A DNA stretch of 64,000 nt from JANOSH01 sp031415695 (GTDB taxonomy: Bacteria; Actinomycetota; Acidimicrobiia; Acidimicrobiales; Ilumatobacteraceae). Every line of letters starts with the position of its first letter. Position 1 is the stretch's first letter. The stretch lies in the NCBI GenBank assembly GCA_031415695.1, contig JANOSH010000046.1, positions 1-64,000 on the forward strand. Reading direction: 5' to 3'. The notes under the pieces are model-generated. The model made no database searches, was not told the origin of the DNA, and was given only the letters and a program-made list of their open reading frames with translations. Of this stretch, positions 16,992 through 24,947 are shown piece by piece. The translations under genes were made by a program, and so were the position numbers.

Positions 16992-17752
16992 TGCCGTCCG
17001 CTGCTCAATCCGTTGCCAACGAGGTAGCGGTAGCTGGCCTCGACCGCGTCGAACATATCGGTGGCGCATCGGTCGAGTTCGACAACATGCCAGCGGGCGC
17101 TCGGAACCGCGCCCAGAATTCCGGCAACATCCATCGAGCCACTTCCGACCGCCACCATGTCGGCCTTCGGATCATCGGCCGGGCCGTCCTTTACGTGCAG
17201 CAACTGCACCCTGTCGCCTACCGACGCCGCAACTGACGCAGGATCGGCTCCGCCAACGGTGGCCCAGTACGTGTCGAGCTCGGCCATGATCGACGTGTCG
17301 AGCAGGTCGTACAGGTATGACCAGGCGCTACGACCGTCGATGATTGTCTGAAACTCCCACCAGTGATTGTGATAACCGAGCGTCATCCCGCGATCACCAA
17401 CGATGGCTTGGGCCTTATTGAGGGTATCGGCCGAATGCTTCACGGCATCGAGATCGGCGAACGCTGCAGGCGGCAAGAAGGCCAGTACCGCGGTGTCGCA
17501 TCCAACGGTCTGCAGGTCGTCGAGCGTGGCGTTGAGCGCGTCGGACGTTGCATCGCCGAAGTGACCGCTCGACACGACGAGGCCGTAGTCGGCTGCTACC
17601 TCGGAGAATTGTGCTGGGGAAAGATCGTGAAACCCGGCGAGTTCGACACCGACGAAGCCGACCGAGCCAAGCTGGCGAAGAACAGCGGCGAACTCGATGG
17701 CGCACGCGTCGCGTAACGAGTACAGCTGCACAGAAACAGGCGGAGGAGGCAC
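16988..17752 (-). CDS. Sugar phosphate isomerase/epimerase-like TIM barrel
   Basis: A 254-residue xylose-isomerase-like (AP_endonuc_2) TIM barrel. It begins VSVQLYSLRD and contains GFVGVELAGFHD, GYHNHWWEF (metal ligand His/Glu region), MAELDTYWATVGG and LLHVKDGP, the usual metal-site strands. Start is GTG at 17752. Members convert keto sugars, inositol intermediates or, as recently shown for relatives, cleave 3-keto-glycosides. Its place between a ThuA-like gene and two MocA dehydrogenases fits a 3-keto-glycoside or inositol-type pathway. Confidence 0.88.
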   Translation of the reverse strand: MPPPPVSVQLYSLRDACAIEFAAVLRQLGSVGFVGVELAGFHDLSPAQFSEVAADYGLVVSSGHFGDATSDALNATLDDLQTVGCDTAVLAFLPPAAFADLDAVKHSADTLNKAQAIVGDRGMTLGYHNHWWEFQTIIDGRSAWSYLYDLLDTSIMAELDTYWATVGGADPASVAASVGDRVQLLHVKDGPADDPKADMVAVGSGSMDVAGILGAVPSARWHVVELDRCATDMFDAVEASYRYLVGNGLSSGRQ

Positions 17753-17772
17753 CCGCCAACACTAGGTGGCTG

Positions 17773-18432
17773 CTAAACCACCATCAACCAGTCGACGAGT
17801 TGGCCGAGTAGCTGCCGACAACCGGGGTTGGAAAGGCCACGCTGGTCGTGGCCGAGCGCACAGTAGGCCACCCGGGTGCCGCCACCGTCGAAGGTCCATG
17901 CCAGGGGTTGGGTCACGCCGTCCTCGTCGGTTGCTGTTGCCCGAACGTGTACAGCGGTATCGACGTCGAGGTTGCAATACAGCTCATCGACAACCTCGAA
18001 CTCGATCCCATCAGTCGGCCGAACGGTGAACTGGCCGGGCGGCGGATGATATGACCGCTGCCAATTCCAACGGCCCCCGATGATGTCACCCCATCGAGGC
18101 CAATCGTCGAAACAGATCGGCGCGGTATGTAGCGCCAGGATTGGACGCCCCGCAGAAATGTGGGCCTCGACACCTGCGCGCCAGCGCGGCGGGGTGGTGC
18201 GCGCAAACGTATCTCGCTGCTCAGCGCTGTAGCGGGAATCGAGCATCTGGAACTGGCATGCGTGCACGGTCAGCAACTCCACGTTGCTGGTTTCAAGCAC
18301 CACCGCCGCGGCGTCGAGCGAGTCGGTCACCATGGACCGCAGGCCAGACGCAGCCAGGGCGGCGGCAAGGGGCAACGCCGTTTGGTCGACAGGATGCGCC
18401 CAACCTCCGGCCAAGATCAGGTTCCGACTCAT
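17773..18432 (-). CDS. ThuA-like domain protein (second copy)
   Basis: A 219-residue ThuA-family protein: NLILAGGWAHPVDQ, VELLTVHACQFQML, GRPILALHTAPICFDDWPRW, GGGTRVAYCALGHD and QLVDWLMV. It is diverged from the copy at 12834. ATG at 18432 chosen over the longer frame to 18480, which would consume the intergenic hairpin. First gene of the minus-strand four-gene operon (ThuA-like, isomerase, two Gfo/Idh/MocA). Confidence 0.82.
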   Translation of the reverse strand: MSRNLILAGGWAHPVDQTALPLAAALAASGLRSMVTDSLDAAAVVLETSNVELLTVHACQFQMLDSRYSAEQRDTFARTTPPRWRAGVEAHISAGRPILALHTAPICFDDWPRWGDIIGGRWNWQRSYHPPPGQFTVRPTDGIEFEVVDELYCNLDVDTAVHVRATATDEDGVTQPLAWTFDGGGTRVAYCALGHDQRGLSNPGCRQLLGQLVDWLMVV

Positions 18433-18462
18433 CGCAGCAGTTTGACATTTTGTTAGGGTCGG

Positions 18463-18482
18463 GTTTGTCCTGGGGGACAAAC
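18463..18482. promoter_or_regulatory. Perfect 8-bp inverted repeat in divergent promoter
   Basis: GTTTGTCC-TGGG-GGACAAAC lies between the divergent ThuA-like operon (start 18432) and the Mo-hydroxylase gene (start 18499). A TTGACA box sits at 18442-18447. The dyad ends 16 bp before the ATG of the Mo-hydroxylase gene, so a bound protein or the hairpin itself could control it. Confidence 0.5.
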
Positions 18483-18498
18483 AAAACGGGGGGTTGTC

Positions 18499-20823
18499 AT
18501 GTCGTTGATGGGTACTTCGGTAGTACGCAAGGAAGATCCGGATCTGCTAACCGGTCGGGGTCGGTTCACCGACGACCTCACGTTGCCCAACATGTTGCAC
18601 GCCGCCATCGTGCGGTCGTCTATCGCCCACGGCGTGATCCGCAGCATCGACGTCACCGAGGCCCGGTCAATGCCCGGCGTACGGGGCGTGTATACGGCGG
18701 CCGATTTACCCGACCTGCCGAACCTGCCCGCTCCCCCGGTGCCAGGGATCGACCGCTCGCCGTTGGCCAAAACCCGCGTGCGGTTCGTGGGGGAACCCAT
18801 CGCCATCGTGGTCGCGGGTACTCGTAACGAGGCGGTCGATGCCGCCAACGCCGTGTTTGCCGACATCGACGAATTGCCCGTTGTGGCATCGCTCGAACAG
18901 TCGCTTGCGGGCACGGCCACCGAGTTGCTGTTCCCCGACCTCGGCACGAACGTCATTCCGCTTGTCCCCGCCGACGAAGCCGCCGACGCGGCCCTTGCCA
19001 CGTGCGCAAACCGACTAGCGTTGCGTTTACGCAACAACCGGTGTGCACCGGTCCCTATGGAAACGAATGCGTTCTTGGCCGACTGGGGGCCGCGCGGTCT
19101 CACGTTCTGGCTCTCGACCCAGGGTGCCCACGCCGTGCGGGCAACGCTCACCACGTCGTTCGGTATCGGGAATCACGAATGCCGCATCATTACCCCCGAG
19201 GTCGGTGGCGGGTTCGGAGCCAAGATCGCTTGGTACCCGGAACACTTCTTAATCCCGGCGGTATCCAAGAAGCTTGGTCAACCCGTCAAGTACGTCGAAA
19301 CTCGCAGCGAGAACATGGTGTCGATGGTGCATGGCCGCGACCAGATTGAAGACATCGAGGTCGGCTTCGACGACGACGGCAAAATCCAGGTACTCAAGCT
19401 GCAGGTGCATTCCAACGTTGGTGCGTACGGTGACACCACGGGGTTTGGTTTGCCCATGCTCACCATGTGGATGGCGAGCGGCGTCTACGAGATTCCGCAG
19501 TTGTTCGCGGCTGCCAATAACTGGTTCACAAACCAGACGCCGCTGTCGGCGTATCGTGGAGCGGGTCGACCTGAATCGGCGTTCCTGATCGAACGCACTA
19601 TCGACGCTATTGCCGACCAACTCTGCCTCGACCCGCTCGCCGTGCGGCGACGCAACTTCATCAAGCAGGACAACTTCCCGTACCCAATCGGCATCTCGGG
19701 TGGGTTCATCAACTACGACTCTGGCAACTACGACGGGCTGGTCGACAAGCTGCTCGACGTCATCGACTACCCGGCACTTCTGGCCGAACAGGCCACCCGG
19801 CTCGCCGACCCGACAAAGCCGCTCATGGGCATTGGCTTTTCTACGTGGCTCGAAGCCGCCGGTTTCGGTCCTCGCGGTTCGCTAGAGGCATTCGGCCATC
19901 TCGGTTCGTGGGAATCGGCCCGTATTCGACTCACCAACGACGGCTCGGTACACATCACCACAGGCATCTCGCCCCACGGTCAGGGCACGTACACCACGTT
20001 GTCTCAGATTGCCGCCGACGTGTTGCACATTCCCATCGACAAGATCAACGTGTTCCATGGCGACACCGACCTTGTACCCCACGGCATTGGCACCATGGGT
20101 TCGCGCGCCGTCGCGGTCGCCGGTGGGGCGGTGTGGACCTCGGCCCATGTTGTGCTCGATAGGGCCAAGCGAATCGCGGCGCACCTGTTGGAGGCCGACG
20201 TCGATGACATCGTGGTCGAGGACGGCACGTTCCATGTGGCTGGCGCGCCAGCGGTTGGCAAGACCTGGGCCGAAATCGGTACCGCGGGCCTGCAAGGCGC
20301 ACAGCTCCCCGACGATATGAAGATTGGTTGCCTCGAAGAACTCACGCATTTCGAGCCGTCGAACTTCACGTTCCCGTCAGGCGCGTATTGCTGTGTGGTT
20401 GGCATCGATCGCGAGACCGGAAAGCCAACCGTCGAACGGTTCTACGCGGTCGACGATTGCGGCACGATCATCAACCCGATGCTCGCTGGTGGCCAGGTGA
20501 TGGGGGGCATTGCCCAAGGCATCGCGCAGGCGTTGTACGAGGAAGTCCAGTACGACCCCATCACCGCCCAACCCAAGACCGGCAACCTAATAGATTACCT
20601 GATCCCAGCCGCCACCGAGTTGCCGAACTACACGCTCGACCACATCGTCACATTGTCACCGTCGAACCCGCTGGGAGCGAAGGGTTTGGGCGAATCGGGC
20701 TCGGTCGGGTCGACCCCTGCTGTCATCAATGCCGTGGTCGACGCGCTCAGCCATCTCGGCGTGCGTGACATCACCATGCCCGCAACGCCCGAGCGAATCT
20801 GGCAGCTCCTCAACCCCAGCTAG
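18499..20823 (+). CDS. Solitary Mo-hydroxylase large subunit, form II CoxL-like
   Basis: A 774-residue Mo-binding subunit. It begins with the family pattern VVRKEDPDLLTGRGRFTDD and carries GGGFGAKIAWYPEH, the active-site loop SAYRGAGRPESA, and GAKGLGESGSVGSTP with the catalytic Glu. AYRGAGR is the signature of form II CoxL-like enzymes, whose substrates are mostly unknown and generally not CO. Unlike the operon at 0.1-3.8 kb it has no adjacent FAD or FeS subunit gene: downstream is a small winged-helix-like protein. It may borrow subunits encoded elsewhere. Confidence 0.9.
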   Translation: MSLMGTSVVRKEDPDLLTGRGRFTDDLTLPNMLHAAIVRSSIAHGVIRSIDVTEARSMPGVRGVYTAADLPDLPNLPAPPVPGIDRSPLAKTRVRFVGEPIAIVVAGTRNEAVDAANAVFADIDELPVVASLEQSLAGTATELLFPDLGTNVIPLVPADEAADAALATCANRLALRLRNNRCAPVPMETNAFLADWGPRGLTFWLSTQGAHAVRATLTTSFGIGNHECRIITPEVGGGFGAKIAWYPEHFLIPAVSKKLGQPVKYVETRSENMVSMVHGRDQIEDIEVGFDDDGKIQVLKLQVHSNVGAYGDTTGFGLPMLTMWMASGVYEIPQLFAAANNWFTNQTPLSAYRGAGRPESAFLIERTIDAIADQLCLDPLAVRRRNFIKQDNFPYPIGISGGFINYDSGNYDGLVDKLLDVIDYPALLAEQATRLADPTKPLMGIGFSTWLEAAGFGPRGSLEAFGHLGSWESARIRLTNDGSVHITTGISPHGQGTYTTLSQIAADVLHIPIDKINVFHGDTDLVPHGIGTMGSRAVAVAGGAVWTSAHVVLDRAKRIAAHLLEADVDDIVVEDGTFHVAGAPAVGKTWAEIGTAGLQGAQLPDDMKIGCLEELTHFEPSNFTFPSGAYCCVVGIDRETGKPTVERFYAVDDCGTIINPMLAGGQVMGGIAQGIAQALYEEVQYDPITAQPKTGNLIDYLIPAATELPNYTLDHIVTLSPSNPLGAKGLGESGSVGSTPAVINAVVDALSHLGVRDITMPATPERIWQLLNPS

Positions 20824-20857
20824 AGACTCTGTCATACCGTCTCGGTAGCGTCGGCTC

Positions 20858-21136
20858 ATGCGCCATATCGCTGACCGTTACATCTTGTTGGAAGCAATGA
20901 TGCGGGCTCGCACGCCGATGTCCATCGCCGAACTCGTGGAGACTTTGGAGAGCCGGGGAGTCCAAACCGGGCCGTCGGCCAATAAATGGGTTTCTGACCT
21001 GCTGCGATCCGACCTTCGGCGCGGCCGGGTCGTGCGGGTCTCACGCGGCCTGTACGGGCTCGGTGTGATGCCACCCTCCACGGCAAGCTACAAACGCCGC
21101 TCCGGTCGAGGTTTGCGCACACATCGATCACCATGA
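20858..21136 (+). CDS. Small winged-helix-like protein
   Basis: A 92-residue basic protein (YILLEAMMRARTPMSIAELV, then WVSDLLRSDLRRGRVVRVSRGLYGLG). The pattern of three helices followed by a two-strand wing ending in a G-L-Y-G turn resembles winged-helix DNA-binding proteins. It starts 35 nt after the Mo-hydroxylase stop. No specific family is recognised. It may be a local regulator. Confidence 0.55.
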   Translation: MRHIADRYILLEAMMRARTPMSIAELVETLESRGVQTGPSANKWVSDLLRSDLRRGRVVRVSRGLYGLGVMPPSTASYKRRSGRGLRTHRSP

Positions 21137-21343
21137 GCAACCGAGGCGAGGCTGGCCGACGCATCTCGCTAACGTCTTTGCGAAAGTTCGGCGTCGGAGC
21201 GTGGTGGCCTAGCCCAACGTTGGCCCTTCATAGCGACGGGCCCTATCGCCTTCGACATCTTTCGCAAAGACGTTAGGGAGTAACGCATGCCTGGTAGAGG
21301 GGTCCAGTGGGTCGGCCCGGGTGCCCGCAGAGCTCAACCCCAG
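21137..21343. other. Non-coding stretch with long inverted repeat
   Basis: No credible gene. The region is dominated by an 18-bp perfect inverted repeat (listed separately) and by the 10-bp palindrome CCAACGTTGG (21214-21223) inside its loop. Confidence 0.5.
21169..21276. repeat. 18-bp perfect inverted repeat with 72-nt loop
   Basis: CTAACGTCTTTGCGAAAG (21169-21186) is repeated exactly in inverted orientation at 21259-21276. The 72-nt interior contains the palindrome CCAACGTTGG. It lies between convergent genes. The long perfect stem with a large loop is unusual for an intrinsic terminator (no T-tract) and could be a structured RNA, a MITE-like relic or a protein-binding site. Confidence 0.75.
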
Positions 21344-21505
21344 CTAGCGTTCGGAAAAGAACTGGACGTACCCGTCCCCGGTCGGCGCTTCATCTTGAAC
21401 GCAAGGATGCGAGCGAGACAGTTGAAGCATCGAGTCGTTCGACGCGTGGACTAGCCAGATGACGTAGGGCTCGCGGTGGGGTGATTCATCGAGCAACGCT
21501 GTCAA
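21344..21505 (-). CDS. Possible small protein coupled to the P450 gene
   Basis: A 53-codon frame starting with TTG that overlaps the P450 stop as TTGA, giving a protein with balanced composition (LLDESPHREPYVIWLVHAS, ending GYVQFFSER). The 4-nt overlap matches the coupling style seen throughout the window. It could also be the C-terminal remnant of a larger protein, because the frame stays open upstream inside the P450 gene. No family recognised. Confidence 0.35.
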   Translation of the reverse strand: MTALLDESPHREPYVIWLVHASNDSMLQLSRSHPCVQDEAPTGDGYVQFFSER

Positions 21506-22674
21506 TAGAGCGTCGAAATAGCGCCAAGTCGCACGGGGTAGCGGCCAAAGACCCGGCGGGTAGTTTCGTCGTCGATGATCGGTGGGTCATGCGGGTCGAT
21601 ACGGGCGCCGGCGGCTAGTACGGCCCCGGCCATGACAGTGATTGCCCCCAGTAGTTCGCCGTCGTGCCCGGCCGCCAACTCTGTTCCCAAACACGCGTGA
21701 GTGCCGTGTCCAAAACTCAGACCCCAGGCGACGACGCCGTCGGGGAGCGTGCGGAACGGATCGAAATCGGCGGCTGTCGGGCCGAACACCAACGGGTCAC
21801 AATTGGCGTCTTGCAGGCTGATGGCTACGGTGTCGCCCTGACCGATCTCGACACCGGACTTCAACGTGATGTCGGCCAGGGCGCGGCGCAATGAGACGGC
21901 GCTTGCCGGATGCAGGCGCAGCGATTCGTGCACGAATCGCTGTCGCCACGACGCGTCGTTAGTGAGACGTTGACGGTCGCCCGGACACGAGTCGAGCCAC
22001 CTGAACATGTGATGCATCGCGTGCACAAACTGGTTGGAGGTTGAGTGCGACCCAACCCAGGGGTAGTACGCGATCTCGCGTAGCAAGGTATCGGCGGGCA
22101 GGTCGAGATGGTCTTGGTTGCGCACGAGTGTCATGAGTACGTCGGCTGGGTAGTCGGCCTCGACCCCCACCGACAACAAGGCCTGACGGCGAGCCAACGA
22201 CGGGGCATAGAACGCCTCGGCAAGCTCGTCGAGCGCGCTATTGCCGTCATCGATGATGGCGGCCTTGTCGCCCGTAGCGCTCGCCACGGTCGAAGCGCGC
22301 GCCAGGCGGTCCATAAGACTGTACAGGTGGTCGAGTTCATCGGCGGTGCCAAGTGGACGATCGACGCCAGCGACGCGCAGCGACAAGTTGATCATGGTTT
22401 GTCGGGACAACGTCAGCAGGTCGACCCGGCCGGCGGCGAGGGCCGGCGTCAGCATTTCGGCGATAACAGCCGGAATCACTTCGGCCTCGAACCACGCGAA
22501 CGTATCCCGGCGAAACAACCGGTTTTCGAGCCGCCTTCGGGCGGCGTGTTCGGCACCATGGAGGTTGACGATGACGCCATGCATGAGCGCGTCGCCTTCG
22601 TCGTAGAGGGCTTGACGAAGGTCACGGTGTCGATAGGCGTCACGGGCATCGGCGTACGTCGTCAACGAAATCAT
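21502..22674 (-). CDS. Cytochrome P450
   Basis: A 390-residue soluble P450. The haem-binding motif is FGHGTHACLG, the K-helix ExxR is ESLRLHP, and the I-helix reads WVGSHSTSNQ. The usual acidic residue before the alcohol in the I-helix is replaced by His. Start ATG at 22674 gives ISLTTYADARDAYRHRDLRQ; the longer frame to 22932 overlaps the divergent gene. It is a clear paralogue of the P450 at 28378 (shared RHRDLRQALYDEG / RRKDLRQALYDAG and HGAEH...RRRLENRLFRRD). Substrate unknown; redox partners are not encoded nearby. Confidence 0.92.
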   Translation of the reverse strand: MISLTTYADARDAYRHRDLRQALYDEGDALMHGVIVNLHGAEHAARRRLENRLFRRDTFAWFEAEVIPAVIAEMLTPALAAGRVDLLTLSRQTMINLSLRVAGVDRPLGTADELDHLYSLMDRLARASTVASATGDKAAIIDDGNSALDELAEAFYAPSLARRQALLSVGVEADYPADVLMTLVRNQDHLDLPADTLLREIAYYPWVGSHSTSNQFVHAMHHMFRWLDSCPGDRQRLTNDASWRQRFVHESLRLHPASAVSLRRALADITLKSGVEIGQGDTVAISLQDANCDPLVFGPTAADFDPFRTLPDGVVAWGLSFGHGTHACLGTELAAGHDGELLGAITVMAGAVLAAGARIDPHDPPIIDDETTRRVFGRYPVRLGAISTLY

Positions 22675-22684
22675 TGCGCTCCTT

Positions 22685-22701
22685 ACTGATGTCTTATCAG
22701 T
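22685..22701. promoter_or_regulatory. Candidate operator upstream of P450 gene
   Basis: Palindrome ACTGAT-GTCTT-ATCAGT lies 11 bp upstream of the P450 start on the minus strand and about 100 bp from the divergent beta-propeller gene. Its size suits a dimeric HTH repressor. Confidence 0.45.
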
Positions 22702-22800
22702 TTGCCCGCAACGTTGCGGCAGAACAGACGTCGGCCACACAGGTTGCACACACACCATTTCTACAGTGGCCCTCCGCGGCAACAGAGAGCATGAGGGCAC

Positions 22801-24930
22801 ATGATTGTGGCAGCTGGTTTTCGATGGCGGACCGTGCAGGCCCTGCTCGCCGGCATGCTCCTTGGCATCGTCCCAATGTCGCAGGCAGGCGCCTCTCCCG
22901 ACGACCGAGTCCCTGACGCTCCTGAGGCACAACGAATGTGGCCGTCGATTTCAGGCGACCTTGTCACGTTTACGCAGCGCGACGGGGCTGGTGTGTATTC
23001 CTTGCTAAGCCACCAACTATCGACCGGTCGCGAGCGGGTCATTGCATCGCCGGTTACGGGTGAGGTCGCCTCGCAAGCCGGTACACCATGGGTGCTCACG
23101 ACTCTCGACGGCAACACGGCAAACCCTGTCTTTAGCGCCGTATCGACTAGCGGACGCGTCGAGACGCCAACTCCTACCGGTGGGCGCGCCCGAATCAGCG
23201 GAAACCTGCTAGCGACAAGTGGGGTTGTGACCTTTGAGCCCACAAGCACCGCGTATACGTTGCATAACTTGGTGACTGCCGAAGTGCTGACGGCAAGTTT
23301 CCCCACACCGCGAGTTCCGGTCGCGTCGTCGATCGATATCGCGGGTAACCGAGTTGCGCTGTTAGGTGCACCGGAGGGGTTCGGGTTTGGATACGGGAAC
23401 GCGTCCGAAGTCTCCCTCTTTGAAGGGACGACTCGGGTCAGCACCCACAACACTGGCTTCGTCAACGGGTGCACACCCTTGTCGGTTCGTCTGTCGGGTG
23501 ACAAGGTGTTTCTCACGGGCATGTGCTTCGCGCCGTTAGCTATGGAACCGACCGCCGCAGTTTGGTCGTGCACCTGGCCATGTGCCAGCCTCTCAGCCCC
23601 CCACATCCGGGAGCTCACACCCGGCGCCTTTTTAGACCTTGCGCCGCTTAATCAACCAGAGTTCAGCAACGGACGTGCCGCATTGGTGGACCGCGACCAT
23701 CAAATTATCTGGCTCTACGACGCCGCTCAGAATGGGCCGTTGCCGGTGCTGTACCGATCGAGTGGGTCGATCGACCGCGCTCAAATCTCGGGAAACAAGA
23801 TGGTGTTTAGCGAACGAACAGGATTGAACGGCCAGGTACGCTCCGACCTGTACGTGGTCAACATCGATACCGGAAGCCTAAAGCAACTTACGCCAGCGGG
23901 ACCTCGCAGTATCCAACGCCCGACCCCTGGTCCGATTCTCCACGACCCCGACATCAGCGGCGGCACGATCTCGTACGTGACCGACACGCTAAGCAGCTCG
24001 CAAGTGTGGACCCAATCCCTCGGTAGTGGCGCACGAATGCTTGTAACGCAAACCGCAACCCCGGTCGGGTCGTCTCGGCTCAGCAGCGAATTCGTAATGT
24101 GGAACGAGTTGATCGCGAGCGGCGACACTGTGCGCGCCAAATCGAGGGGCAGCGGGCCTGCATTTACCGTGACGCCTCCCGCCAGCGACGTGCCCACGTT
24201 TCCTAACCAAATTTGGCGGTCGAGCTTCGACGTTGAGGGCAGCCGCGCCATCGTTGCATCACAACTGACTGATGGCGCAGTCAACTTCACTGTCGCGGCC
24301 GGACGACTCACGAACCTCCCTCTTACGCCCGTTGCACTAGCGACAACGCAGGGGCAGTCATCTACCAACACGGGCCCCGTTCAGGCTGGAAGTTTTGGTG
24401 TTTCGTGGACCCGACTTCAATGGTCGGTCGAAGGTGGCCGGTATGGCATAGGCACTGTCTCGACCACCGGGCAGCAAAGCTTTATCGAGATACCGGGCAC
24501 CGTCGCGGTTGGGGCGCACTGGACACGGCGCGGCAATCGAATCGCATCGGTGTCACCGAATTTCACCGGACACATCGTGCAGTGGTGCTCGCTGCCATGT
24601 GAGGGATTTTCGTTTCACACCCTCTTCGACGCCGCAACACCCGATGGCCCACCCGTTCTCGTCGGGTCCAAACTCCTGTATCGCAGCAACACACAGCTAC
24701 TCGGCCCCACGGTCGACGGTGTTCCCCGGCACACCCAAATACGCATGATTGACCTTGACCGCCCGGGCCTACCAATCCTTGTCGCCGACGGCAGCTCGCG
24801 ATACTCCGATCTGCGCATCGACGGAAACACCGTGGTGTGGAGCCAGGTCGGTTACGTTCACGGCGTCAAGGTCGGCCAGCTCTACAGCTATGACGTTGGG
24901 ACCAGAGTCCTGAGCACAATTCAAACGTAG
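22801..24930 (+). CDS. Secreted beta-propeller (TolB-like) repeat protein
   Basis: A 709-residue exported protein. The signal peptide FRWRTVQALLAGMLLGIVPMSQAGAS ends near residue 32. The rest consists of repeats of the kind ISGDLVTFTQRD...VYSLLSH, ISGNKMVFSERT...LYVVNIDTG, IDGNTVVWSQVG...LYSYDVGT, in which 'I-x-G-x-x-V-x-W/F' strands alternate with a 'L-Y-x-x-D' strand. This is the WD40/TolB-like propeller pattern. It is followed after 17 nt by a polymer ligase-like membrane protein, so a role in the cell envelope or binding of a secreted polymer is possible. Function not known. Confidence 0.75.
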   Translation: MIVAAGFRWRTVQALLAGMLLGIVPMSQAGASPDDRVPDAPEAQRMWPSISGDLVTFTQRDGAGVYSLLSHQLSTGRERVIASPVTGEVASQAGTPWVLTTLDGNTANPVFSAVSTSGRVETPTPTGGRARISGNLLATSGVVTFEPTSTAYTLHNLVTAEVLTASFPTPRVPVASSIDIAGNRVALLGAPEGFGFGYGNASEVSLFEGTTRVSTHNTGFVNGCTPLSVRLSGDKVFLTGMCFAPLAMEPTAAVWSCTWPCASLSAPHIRELTPGAFLDLAPLNQPEFSNGRAALVDRDHQIIWLYDAAQNGPLPVLYRSSGSIDRAQISGNKMVFSERTGLNGQVRSDLYVVNIDTGSLKQLTPAGPRSIQRPTPGPILHDPDISGGTISYVTDTLSSSQVWTQSLGSGARMLVTQTATPVGSSRLSSEFVMWNELIASGDTVRAKSRGSGPAFTVTPPASDVPTFPNQIWRSSFDVEGSRAIVASQLTDGAVNFTVAAGRLTNLPLTPVALATTQGQSSTNTGPVQAGSFGVSWTRLQWSVEGGRYGIGTVSTTGQQSFIEIPGTVAVGAHWTRRGNRIASVSPNFTGHIVQWCSLPCEGFSFHTLFDAATPDGPPVLVGSKLLYRSNTQLLGPTVDGVPRHTQIRMIDLDRPGLPILVADGSSRYSDLRIDGNTVVWSQVGYVHGVKVGQLYSYDVGTRVLSTIQT

Positions 24931-24947
24931 CCCCATACGGTTGAACG

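Noticed and set aside
22675..22932. Upstream extension of the P450 frame
   Set aside because: It overlaps the signal-peptide region of the divergent beta-propeller gene and has no P450 similarity; the paralogue starts at the equivalent of the ATG at 22674.
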